NCBI GenBank assembly: GCA_020633295.1
Contig: JACKDW010000006.1
Location: 450,896 to 514,895 of the forward strand
Direction: 5' to 3'
Source: Myxococcales bacterium
Lineage (GTDB): Bacteria; Myxococcota_A; Polyangia; Nannocystales; Nannocystaceae
Length of the DNA stretch: 64,000 nucleotides
Shown here piece by piece: positions 8,460 through 15,713 of this stretch; the first letter of the stretch is position 1, and the number at the start of each line of letters is the position of its first letter. A model generated the notes under the pieces. The model was not told the DNA's origin and searched no databases. It was given only the letters and a program-made list of their open reading frames with translations. The translations under genes and the position numbers were made by a program.

Positions 8460-8958
8460 CGTGGTTCCTTATGTCGTGCGACCGCCGTGGTCGTCAGGGA
8501 GATAGGTGTGTGCATTCTCTGTAAAGCGGCCTACAGCCCGGGGTGGAGCGAGCGCGTCGTCTCAGAAAATAACACACGCACGAGCGACGCTAGCGCTCTC
8601 CGGGCGCGCAAAGCACGATATCGCCCCTACCGGCCCACAGGCGCACATCTTTGCGCGCGTTGACCCGCGGCGCCGGGCGGCCGGCGACCGCGACCGAAGA
8701 CGCCCTCGCCTGCGCGCAGAGTCCGGGCGTGCTGCTCCGTGCTCGCGCGCGCCCGCCGTCACCGCACGCTGGACATCCGTACACAAACGGGTATTTGCCC
8801 GTTGCGTGCGCCCGGTCTACTCCGTAGCTTCGAACACAACGGCGTCGAGCGAGGTCGTGGTAGATTTGATCGACATGGCTCTTAAGACAACCACACCGAG
8901 GTACGCGATCGCTCGCGACGGCTCGCGGCGTGGTTGCGCTAGCCGAGATCGCGGCGCC
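8460..8958. other. Divergent intergenic region with AT-rich element
   Basis: About 500 bases separate the pseudokinase start from the Cys-rich lipoprotein start. Open frames here are short and have poor codon-position bias. The notable content is the AT-rich element at 8873-8889, described separately. I see no RNA gene. Confidence 0.5.
8873..8889 (-). promoter_or_regulatory. TGTCT-N7-CATRT element, site A
   Basis: Read on the minus strand this is TGTCT-TAAGAGC-CATGT. It lies 70 bases upstream of the Cys-rich lipoprotein start (plus strand) and 414 bases upstream of the pseudokinase start (minus strand). Together with site B it forms an 18-base match with one mismatch. Its role is unknown; promoter or operator is inference. 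Confidence 0.4.
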
Positions 8959-10266
8959 ATGTCGCGCGTCGCGCCTCTCGCCGCCTCGCTCGTCGCGCTC
9001 GCGCTCGGCGCGTGCGTCGAGCCCCACACGCCGGGGGACGAGACGGACGCTCCGGAGTCGACGTCGGGGCCGTCGACCGCGGGCGAGTCGACCGTCAACA
9101 CCGTGACCTCGGCCGCGCCGAGCACCACCGAGGGAGTCGATCCGACCGAGACGGAGGGCGGCTGCCTCGAGGGATCGCTCGGCTGCCAGTGCACCCCGTC
9201 GGGCACGTGCGATGACGGCCTCTCCTGCATCGAGGCGGTCTGCATCCCCGCGTCGTGCGGAAACGGCGAGATCGAGCCCGAGTTCGGTGAGGAGTGCGAT
9301 CCCGGCGTCGCCGACGACCCGATGTGCGAGCTCGACTGCACCCTCAAGCCCACGTGCGGGAACGGCCAGCTCGAGGTCGGCGAGCCGTGCGACGACGGCA
9401 ACGACAACAACAACGACGCGTGCCTCAACACCTGCGAGCCCAACACCTGCGGCGACGGCTACCTGTGGGCCGAGACCGAGGAGTGTGACGACGGCAACGA
9501 CAACGACGACGAGGGCGCGTGCCTCTCGACCTGCGAGTCCGCGCGCTGCGGCGACGCGTACCTCTGGCAGGGCGTCGAGGGCTGCGACGACGGCGATCAG
9601 GACAACACCGACGCGTGCCTGAACAACTGCACGCCGGCGACCTGCGGCGACGGCTACGTGTGGCAGGGCGCGGAGGAGTGCGACGACGGCAACGCGATCG
9701 ACGACGACGGCTGCGGCAACGACTGCACCCTCGCCCCGACCGAATTCGACGACTGCGGCTTCCCGTCGGACGACGGCGTGTGGGTCGAGTTCAGCTGGAC
9801 CACGCAGGACCAGCAGCCGGGCGATCCCGAGTTCAGCTTCTCGAGCACCCCGGGCTGGGGCGCGCCCCAGTGGTCACCGCAGGCCGTCGACCTGTTCGCC
9901 GGGATCGTCGCCGGCAACGACCCGATCGGCTGGGTGCTGCGCGTCGACAACGCCGACACGCTGCGGCTGCGCTTCAAGACCACCGGGCTCAGCTTCGACT
10001 CCGCGACCGTGTGCGTGAAGGGGCGCAGCAGCTCGGCGCAGTTCGGCGTCAACTTCGACCTCCGGAACTCGCAGAACGGCAACTGCGGCGGCAGCGGCAG
10101 CTTCAGCGCCGACTGGATCGAGCAGCACGACGGCATCGCGCTGCCGGACAATTGTGTCCTCCAAGACAGCAACCTGCAGACGCTCGACATCACCGTCAAC
10201 GGCGGCGTTGATCAGCTCCTCGGGCTCCGCAGCGTGCGGCTCGCGCTCCACAACACGAACTTCTGA
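8959..10266 (+). CDS. Cys-rich repeat (DUF4215-type) surface lipoprotein
   Basis: This is a 435-residue lipoprotein. A short signal peptide starts at ATG 8959 (MSRVAPLAASLVALALGAC) with the lipobox Cys at residue 19, followed by a Thr/Ser/Glu linker. Residues about 70-260 hold five Cys-rich repeats of the form CG(N/D)G...EECDDGN...CxxxC, four of them starting CGDG or CGNG, as in the myxobacterial cysteine-rich repeat family. The C-terminal 175 residues form an unrecognised beta-rich domain. The frame is open upstream to 8506, and ATG 8875 is possible, but only the 8959 start places a lipobox at the N-terminus. It is probably exposed on the outer membrane, with binding or structural roles; no enzymatic motif is visible. 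Confidence 0.85.
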   Translation: MSRVAPLAASLVALALGACVEPHTPGDETDAPESTSGPSTAGESTVNTVTSAAPSTTEGVDPTETEGGCLEGSLGCQCTPSGTCDDGLSCIEAVCIPASCGNGEIEPEFGEECDPGVADDPMCELDCTLKPTCGNGQLEVGEPCDDGNDNNNDACLNTCEPNTCGDGYLWAETEECDDGNDNDDEGACLSTCESARCGDAYLWQGVEGCDDGDQDNTDACLNNCTPATCGDGYVWQGAEECDDGNAIDDDGCGNDCTLAPTEFDDCGFPSDDGVWVEFSWTTQDQQPGDPEFSFSSTPGWGAPQWSPQAVDLFAGIVAGNDPIGWVLRVDNADTLRLRFKTTGLSFDSATVCVKGRSSSAQFGVNFDLRNSQNGNCGGSGSFSADWIEQHDGIALPDNCVLQDSNLQTLDITVNGGVDQLLGLRSVRLALHNTNF

Positions 10267-10277
10267 CGCGCGCCAGC

Positions 10278-11972
10278 TCAGCGCGGCGTCGCGGTCAGCC
10301 GTCGGCTGCGGGCCTCGGCTCCGCCGCGCAGCGGCGGCTCCCAGACGCGCTCGAGATAGCGGAGGTTCGCGTCGGCGCGCGGGTGCGGCTCGAACAGCTG
10401 GGGCGTCGCCCGCACCAGCGCCAGCGCCGCGAGCGCGCCCGCGACGATCGACAGCCCCGCCCAGCGACGCGCGAGCGCGGCGGCGACGAGCGACGTGAGC
10501 GCCACCGCGCCGGTCAACAGCGCGAGGGTCGGCAGCGTCCAGCTCGGCCGCCCGAGCGCGCCCATCAAGGAGTACGGGACATGTCCCCGATGCCATAGCG
10601 GGAGTAACACCTCCGAGACCGGCTGGTGCACGTTCGTCAGATCGATGTGCGGCCAGAGGTTGCCGGCGAGCGTGTTGAGCGCGATCGACCAGGTCACGAG
10701 CGCCGCGATGACGCCGTCGAGCGCGCCCAGGATCGCCGCACGACCCGCCCAGCGCGCGCGCGCGGCCTCGAGCGCCCAGACCCAGCCGAGCGCGATCGCG
10801 GGCAGCGCGACGACCATGTACCGCGGGCCGACCCGCCATCCGCCGTCAAAGCCCAGGCTCGCCGCCAGCAGCACGTAGAGCGCGAAGATCGCGAGCGCGA
10901 CCCGGGCGAGCGTGCGCGACGAGTCACCCGACGACGCGCGCGCCCGCGCGATGAGCCCGGCGACGCCGACCACCACCACCGGCGCCCACCACAAGATCCC
11001 CGACGCCGGCGACAGGATGTGGGTCGAGAACGCGCGCCACGTCGGCGCGCCGAGCCCCAAGAACCCGCGCCCGTGCAGCTCCACGAACCGCGGGTCGATG
11101 ACGTGGTGGTACCCGGTCGCGAGCGCGCTGCCGAACACCTGCGCCTGGTACCAGCCCAGCGCGCACACCGGCGCCAGCGCCCCGACGCTCGCCGCGACCG
11201 CGGCCCGCCGCGTCGCGCCCCCGCGCAGCAAGCCGGCGACGACCACCGCCGCGATCGGCAGCCCGGCGAACGCGGCCGCGTACTCGACCGCGACGCTCGA
11301 GCCCGCCAGCGCGCCGCCGACCCCCGCGCGCCAGGCGACGCCCTCCTCGATGGCGTCCAGCGCCATGATCAGCCCGACCCACAGCGAGCAGGCCGCGAGC
11401 TGGTGCCCGTACAGCAGGTGCGCGTAGGCGTTCGCCGGCGTGCCCAGGGCGTAGACGACCAGCGCCAGCGCGACCGGAGCGTAGGCGCGCGCGCCCCTCC
11501 GCGTCGCCCCTGCGGTCAGCCGTCGCCAGAGGAACCCGCACAGCAGCAGCGTCGGCGCGAGCCCGCCCAAGAGGCGCGCCCACCACGTGTAGCGCCGCAG
11601 CGTCAGCGCCTCGCCGCGCGCGCGCGCGTGCGCCCGCGCGAGCCAGTACGCCGGCGCCGTCGTCAACGTCGCGCCGGGCGGCTTGTTCGGGTAGAGGCGC
11701 TGATCCACCGGGCTGCGCGCGACATCGGGCCCTGTCTTCAAGCCGCGCGCCGCGGGGCCGTCGATGGCCCACGAGCCCGCCTCGACCAGCGACATCCCCT
11801 GGATCAGCCGCGGGCGCTCGTTCGCGTTGCGCGTGGCCTCGGCGTACGGGAACGAGTAGCCGAGCAGCAGCGCCAGCGTCGCGATCAACGCGACGCCGAC
11901 CCAAGGCCGCCGATCCGCTGCGCGCGGCGTCTCGAGGCGCCGCGTGTCGCTATCGTCCTGCGCGTCCCGCAT
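10278..11972 (-). CDS. Polytopic membrane protein, GT39/ArnT-like (GT-C fold) glycosyltransferase
   Basis: This protein of 564 residues has a short charged N-terminus, a first TM helix (about 24-45), then a periplasmic loop with the YPNKPPG motif that typifies the first loop of GT-C glycosyltransferases of the PMT/ArnT/GT39 type. About ten further hydrophobic segments follow. These enzymes move a sugar from a polyprenyl-phosphate carrier onto lipid or protein outside the membrane. No conserved acceptor-specific motif is seen, so the substrate is unknown, and the protein might be a GT39-like relative without that activity. The stop is 11 bases from the end of the convergent lipoprotein gene. 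The start lies 36 bases downstream of the pspA stop, so it may be co-transcribed with pspA. Confidence 0.7.
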   Translation of the reverse strand: MRDAQDDSDTRRLETPRAADRRPWVGVALIATLALLLGYSFPYAEATRNANERPRLIQGMSLVEAGSWAIDGPAARGLKTGPDVARSPVDQRLYPNKPPGATLTTAPAYWLARAHARARGEALTLRRYTWWARLLGGLAPTLLLCGFLWRRLTAGATRRGARAYAPVALALVVYALGTPANAYAHLLYGHQLAACSLWVGLIMALDAIEEGVAWRAGVGGALAGSSVAVEYAAAFAGLPIAAVVVAGLLRGGATRRAAVAASVGALAPVCALGWYQAQVFGSALATGYHHVIDPRFVELHGRGFLGLGAPTWRAFSTHILSPASGILWWAPVVVVGVAGLIARARASSGDSSRTLARVALAIFALYVLLAASLGFDGGWRVGPRYMVVALPAIALGWVWALEAARARWAGRAAILGALDGVIAALVTWSIALNTLAGNLWPHIDLTNVHQPVSEVLLPLWHRGHVPYSLMGALGRPSWTLPTLALLTGAVALTSLVAAALARRWAGLSIVAGALAALALVRATPQLFEPHPRADANLRYLERVWEPPLRGGAEARSRRLTATPR

Positions 11973-12007
11973 CGTCCCTGATGCGCGCGCGACCCCTCGC
12001 GCGCGGC

Positions 12008-12709
12008 TCAGTCGCCGTCGGTGAGCGCCTTTCGGTCGAGCTTGGCCTTGAGCGCCGCGAGCTCGTCGTCGAGCTCATCGGTCGCGTCGAGGTTGGCGAA
12101 CTTCGCGTCGAGCTCGGCCTCGGCCACGCGCTCGTTCATCTCGCCCGAATTGACCTCGTTCAGCGCCTCGATCGCCGCGATCTTGTCCTCGATCGCGTTA
12201 ATGCGCGCGCCGGCCTCGCCGCCGCTCGAGATCTCCTCCTCGAGGTTGCGCCCCTTCTTGGCCGCGCGCGCCTGGGCCATCAGGCTCCCACGCCGCATGT
12301 TCAGCGACTTCAGCTTCGCCTTCGCCTCCTTGAGGCCGTCGCGCATGCTGTCGATCGTCTTCTGCTGCTGGGCCATCGCCTCCTCGAGCGACTTGCGCTC
12401 GGTCGTGACCTCGGACTTCCGCTGCAGCGCGGCGCGGGCGAGCTTGTCGTCGCCGATCTTGACCGCCTGGGTCGCGCGGCCGTGCCAGTTCGCCTCGTCC
12501 TTCTGCAGCCCCTCGAGCTTCCGCGCCATGACCTTCTGGTCCACCATCGCCTGACGCAGGTCGCCCTCGCCCTTCTTGATGTTGTCGGCGAGGTCATCGA
12601 GCATCAGCGCGACCTCTTGCCCGGGATCTGACATCGCATCGACCGCGTCGTTGAGCGTCGAGGAGATCGAGTTTCGGATCCGGGAGAACAGGCCTGGTTT
12701 CTTGCTCAT
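12008..12709 (-). CDS. pspA: PspA/IM30 (ESCRT-III superfamily) membrane-stress protein
   Basis: This protein has 233 residues and is almost entirely helical coiled coil. The N-terminal amphipathic segment (GLFSRIRNSISSTLNDAVDA) is the membrane-binding helix typical of PspA/Vipp1, and the DPGQEVALMLDDLADNI block that follows is strongly family-like. The C-terminus is acidic. PspA polymerises on damaged inner membrane and preserves the proton gradient. No PspB/C or PspF-like gene is adjacent, so it looks like a stand-alone PspA. Confidence 0.9.
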   Translation of the reverse strand: MSKKPGLFSRIRNSISSTLNDAVDAMSDPGQEVALMLDDLADNIKKGEGDLRQAMVDQKVMARKLEGLQKDEANWHGRATQAVKIGDDKLARAALQRKSEVTTERKSLEEAMAQQQKTIDSMRDGLKEAKAKLKSLNMRRGSLMAQARAAKKGRNLEEEISSGGEAGARINAIEDKIAAIEALNEVNSGEMNERVAEAELDAKFANLDATDELDDELAALKAKLDRKALTDGD

Positions 12710-12914
12710 TCTGGATGGCTCCCGCCGGCCGCCGCGGCGTCCGGCCAGCGGAAGTGTACGTCACGGGTGCTGCGCTGTCTCGCCCCTGCTCCGCGCGGTC
12801 GCCTCGGCCTGCGCGACCACGGAGCCCGCGGCGACGGGCCGCGGCGACCCGCTCGCGGGGGCCCTGACGCCCCGCGCGACGCGACGATCCGGACGCGCTC
12901 GCGAGCGCGACGTG

Positions 12915-12954
12915 ACGCGCTGACGCGCTGACGCGCTGACGCGCCGACGCGCCG
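12915..12954. repeat. Five tandem copies of ACGCGCYG
   Basis: Five consecutive 8-base units: three ACGCGCTG followed by two ACGCGCCG, with degenerate continuation to about 12960. A simple tandem repeat in non-coding DNA between pspA and the ligase gene. Confidence 0.8.
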
Positions 12955-13022
12955 ACGCGCGCGCTCCGACGCGCGCTCCGACGCGGACTCGCCGGCCGAC
13001 GCCGCGCGTGCGCGCGCGCAGT

Positions 13023-13039
13023 ACATGACTAAATAGACA
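13023..13039 (-). promoter_or_regulatory. TGTCT-N7-CATRT element, site C
   Basis: On the minus strand this is TGTCT-ATTTAGT-CATGT. It shares 16 of 20 aligned bases with site B at 50627. It lies 130 bases upstream of the ligase start and 314 bases upstream of the pspA start. Function is unknown. Confidence 0.4.
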
Positions 13040-13168
13040 GGTTACGCGCGACGACGCGCGCGCACGCGCGGCGACGCGCGCTGATCTCCACGCGATCACG
13101 CGGCGCCGCTACGCTCATAAAGAGACATGTACATAAAAACCTGTCCGATGAGACGATGACGAGCGCTG

Positions 13169-14449
13169 ATGTCGAGTAGCAACCATGGAAAGCCGCCCGT
13201 CCTGCTCGCGCACAAGTGGGCGACAGGCCACGATCCCGCCGGCTGGTGGATGAGCGAGAAGCTCGACGGCGTCCGCGCGTACTGGGACGGGCGGCGCTTC
13301 CTCTCCCGCCAGGGTAACGAGTACATCGCGCCGTCGTGGTTCACGCGGCCGCTGCCGCGGCACCCGCTCGACGGCGAGCTGTGGATCGATCGCAAGCAAT
13401 TTCAGAAGTGCGTCGGGGTGGTCCGCCGGCAGAAGGCCGACGACGGCTGGAAGCAGGTCAAGTACCTCGTGTTCGACGCGCCCTCGCACGGCGGCATCTT
13501 CGAAGACCGGGTCGAGCACCTCACCGACCTCATCACCGGCATGGGCGCGCGCCACGTCGTCGCGGTCGATCACGTCCGCTGTCGCGATCACGCGCACCTG
13601 ATCACCGAGTTCAACCGCGTCGAGGCGCTCGGCGGCGAGGGCCTGATGCTCCGCGAGCCGCGCTCGATGTACGCGGCCGGCCGCTCCCGCTCCCTCCTCA
13701 AGGTCAAGCGCTTCCACGACGCCGAGGCCAAGGTCCTCGGCTACATCGACGGTCAGGGGCGACACGCGGGTCGCGTCGGCGCGCTCTCGGTCGTCACGCC
13801 CGGCGGCGTACACTTCGCGATCGGCTCGGGGCTCTCTGACGCCGACCGCGATGACCCGCCGAAGATCGGCGCCATCGTCACGTTTCGTTACCAGGAGCTG
13901 ACCGACGCGGGCGTCCCGCGGTTCCCGACCTTCGTCCGGATCCGTGACGACTTCGACTGGCCGACCAACGGCGCCAGCGCGAGCCGTCCCGTCGCCTCCA
14001 GCGTCCCGCTGACCCCCGCCGCCGCCAGGGCCTCGAGCGGCTCCGGCAAGACGACGAGCAAGACGAGCAAGACGAGCAAGACGACGAGCAAGTCGTCGGG
14101 CAAGACGAAGAGCAAGCCCAAGAGCGCGCCCACGAGCACGCCCGCCGCGCCGACGGCAACGACGCCCGCGACGTCAACGACGCCCGCGACGTCAACGACG
14201 CCCGCGACGTCAACGACGCCCGCGACGAGCGCGGGCACCAACGTGACGCGCTACTTCGAAAAGCCGGGCGCGCCGGGCTCGTTTTGGGAGGTCACCGCCC
14301 AGGGCGTCGCCATGGCCGTGCGCTACGGCGAGCTGGGCACGCGCGGCAAGACCAAGCTCAAGACCTTCCGCGACGCGGCGCGGGCGACCCGCGAGGCCGA
14401 GCGGCTGCTCGCGATCAAGCTGAAAAAGGGCTTCGTCGAGAAGCCCTGA
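13169..14449 (+). CDS. ATP-dependent DNA ligase fused to a C-terminal WGR domain
   Basis: This protein of 426 residues has a ligase adenylation core at about 1-190: motif I EKLDGVRAYW with nucleophile Lys31, then DGELW, YLVFDAP, EGLMLREP and motif V LLKVKRFHDAEAKV. An OB-like domain follows (about 190-270). Next comes a Ser/Lys/Thr/Pro/Ala linker built from DNA repeats, then a WGR domain (about 360-426; VTRYFEKPG through AMAVRYGELGTRGKTKLKTF). The core resembles the small bacterial ATP ligases (LigE/LigB-like) that seal nicks in duplex DNA. WGR domains, best known from PARPs, bind DNA ends, so the fusion suggests end- or nick-targeted repair. No signal peptide is seen. ATG 13169 fits the family start. 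Confidence 0.85.
   Translation: MSSSNHGKPPVLLAHKWATGHDPAGWWMSEKLDGVRAYWDGRRFLSRQGNEYIAPSWFTRPLPRHPLDGELWIDRKQFQKCVGVVRRQKADDGWKQVKYLVFDAPSHGGIFEDRVEHLTDLITGMGARHVVAVDHVRCRDHAHLITEFNRVEALGGEGLMLREPRSMYAAGRSRSLLKVKRFHDAEAKVLGYIDGQGRHAGRVGALSVVTPGGVHFAIGSGLSDADRDDPPKIGAIVTFRYQELTDAGVPRFPTFVRIRDDFDWPTNGASASRPVASSVPLTPAAARASSGSGKTTSKTSKTSKTTSKSSGKTKSKPKSAPTSTPAAPTATTPATSTTPATSTTPATSTTPATSAGTNVTRYFEKPGAPGSFWEVTAQGVAMAVRYGELGTRGKTKLKTFRDAARATREAERLLAIKLKKGFVEKP
14158..14229 (+). repeat. Four in-frame 18-base repeats in the ligase-WGR linker
   Basis: Units of AACGACGCCCGCGACGTC at 14158, 14176, 14194 and 14212 (the last ends GAG) encode repeated Thr-Thr-Pro-Ala-Thr-Ser. A separate run of AAGACGAGC-like 9-mers lies just upstream (about 14049-14097). 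Copy number probably varies between strains. Confidence 0.85.
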
Positions 14450-14481
14450 GCCCGCCGCGGCGGCCCGCTCAACACGACCGC

Positions 14482-14504
14482 GTCGCGCGACCGCGTCGCG
14501 CGAC
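14482..14504. terminator. Duplicated palindrome between convergent genes
   Basis: GTCGCGCGAC occurs twice (14482-14491 and 14495-14504), each self-complementary, between the 3' ends of the ligase and TerB-like genes. This parallels the duplicated hairpin at 3578-3638. A terminator role is inferred from the position. Confidence 0.35.
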
Positions 14505-14518
14505 GATCGTGACGCGCG

Positions 14519-14929
14519 CTAGCTCGCGGCGCCGCTGTCGATCCCGAGGATCTCCTTCACCTGGTTGATGAAGCGCTCCTCCTTCTCGGTGACCTTGCCG
14601 TCGGAGTACGCCAGCTGGATGAGGTGAATGACGACCGCGTTGCGCTGCTTCTCCGACATCCCGCCGGCGCCGTCGCGACCGTCGCGCAGGATCTCGACCG
14701 CCTTGATCACGGCGTCGTCGCGCGCCGCCTCGTCGGGCAGGCTGTTGTGCCACTCGCCGACCTCCGAGAGCACGCCCGCGATCTGCTCGCGCCGGGCGTC
14801 CGGGATCCACTTGTGCAGCAGGTCGACGGCCTTGACCACCTCGTCCGCGCTCATGCCTTCGTCCGTCGCGTGAATAAACCGGAGGTACAGGAACCCGAGG
14901 ATGTGGATTGGGGTCATCTTCTCTAGCAT
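14519..14929 (-). CDS. TerB-like (tellurite-resistance TerB family) protein
   Basis: This 136-residue all-helical protein ends with IQLAYSDGKVTEKEERFINQ, which matches the acidic metal-binding motif region of TerB-like domains (LIxLAxADGxVsexE). I chose ATG 14929 because a GAGGAG ribosome binding site lies about 10 bases upstream; the frame continues to 15391 but encodes an Arg/Ala-rich non-conserved stretch. TerB-like proteins are linked to stress responses and metal-dependent scaffolds; a specific role cannot be stated. No other ter genes are near. Confidence 0.75.
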   Translation of the reverse strand: MLEKMTPIHILGFLYLRFIHATDEGMSADEVVKAVDLLHKWIPDARREQIAGVLSEVGEWHNSLPDEAARDDAVIKAVEILRDGRDGAGGMSEKQRNAVVIHLIQLAYSDGKVTEKEERFINQVKEILGIDSGAAS

Positions 14930-15409
14930 CGGTGCTTCGCTCCTCGTCTCGAGGCGGTCCCGGCCGCCGCGTGAGTGTCGGGAATCATATCGCAGCGCCC
15001 TCCTCCGCAGGGCAGCGAGCTCGCTGCGTGTACACGCGCACGCGTCGCGATCATCGCGCGACGGCGCGGGCACGCGTCGCGCCTGCGCGCTCGGGCGAGC
15101 TCGAGTCGCGCTCCTCGAGCGAGCCGCGAGCGATCGTGCCGGCCGCGGGACCGCGCGCGCGCGCGCGCTTCTGCGGACGCGCCGTAAAACCTGCGGCGAC
15201 TCGACTCGAGTCTTCGGCAAAAACAGCGACGCCGCGCGCGAGTTCGCCCCGGATCGAGCGGGCGATCCGCGCGCCTCGTGTGATACGGTTCGCACGCGCT
15301 GACTGGGGCCCCGACGCCGATCCCGTCCACAATCGGTGATCGCGCTCGGCGAGCGCCCGTCTGCGACGTCTGTTATCCGTCCGACCCCCAACCTGGAATC
15401 ACGACGACC
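14930..15409. other. Intergenic region, nothing recognised
   Basis: About 480 bases between the TerB-like start and the small acidic ORF. Frames crossing it are Arg/Ala/Ser-rich, with composition typical of non-coding GC-rich DNA. No tRNA, repeat array or clear promoter was found. Confidence 0.4.
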
Positions 15410-15601
15410 TTGTCAAGCCCCGTAAAACCCCCCCAGACGGCCAGACCCGCCCAGCATCACGACACGTGGTTCGACAGCCTCCGGCGTGAGTACGCCGAGG
15501 TCAGCCGCTCCTTCCGCCGTCGACTCCGCGAAGAGCAGAGCTACGAGGGCGACGACTGGGGCGACCCCGACGAAGACGACTGGGGCCGCGAGAAGACCTA
15601 G
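15410..15601 (+). CDS. Small acidic protein with repeated DDWG motif
   Basis: A 63-residue frame starting at TTG 15410. From about residue 20 the codons end almost always in G or C, as in real genes here. The product has a basic amphipathic middle (SLRREYAEVSRSFRRRLREE) and an acidic tail with the motif GDDWGDPDEDDWGRE. No signal peptide or domain is recognised. The ribosome binding site is weak and no ATG or GTG alternative exists in frame, so the exact start is unsure. Function unknown. Confidence 0.5.
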   Translation: MSSPVKPPQTARPAQHHDTWFDSLRREYAEVSRSFRRRLREEQSYEGDDWGDPDEDDWGREKT

Positions 15602-15713
15602 CAGCGCGAGGCGGCGAAACGCGGTGTACCGGGCCGCACCACAAGTTTCGCCAACGACGCCCACGGCGAAAAATACGACGCGGGCGACACGCGGACATTC
15701 GCCCTGGCAGCCG

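Larger units (their letters stand above)
12710..13168. other. Divergent intergenic region with GC palindromes and AT islands
   Basis: About 460 bases without a convincing gene. It contains a GC palindrome (12891-12909, GGACGCGCTCGCGAGCGCG) that is also found at 18723, a run of five 8-base repeats (12915-12954), the AT-rich element at 13023, and an AT-rich patch at about 13112-13135 that may carry the promoter of the ligase gene. Confidence 0.5.

Noticed and set aside
14519..15391. Long version of the TerB-like protein from an upstream start
   Set aside because: The extra 154 residues are Arg/Ala/Ser-rich and unlike the family; the GAGGAG before ATG 14929 decides the start.
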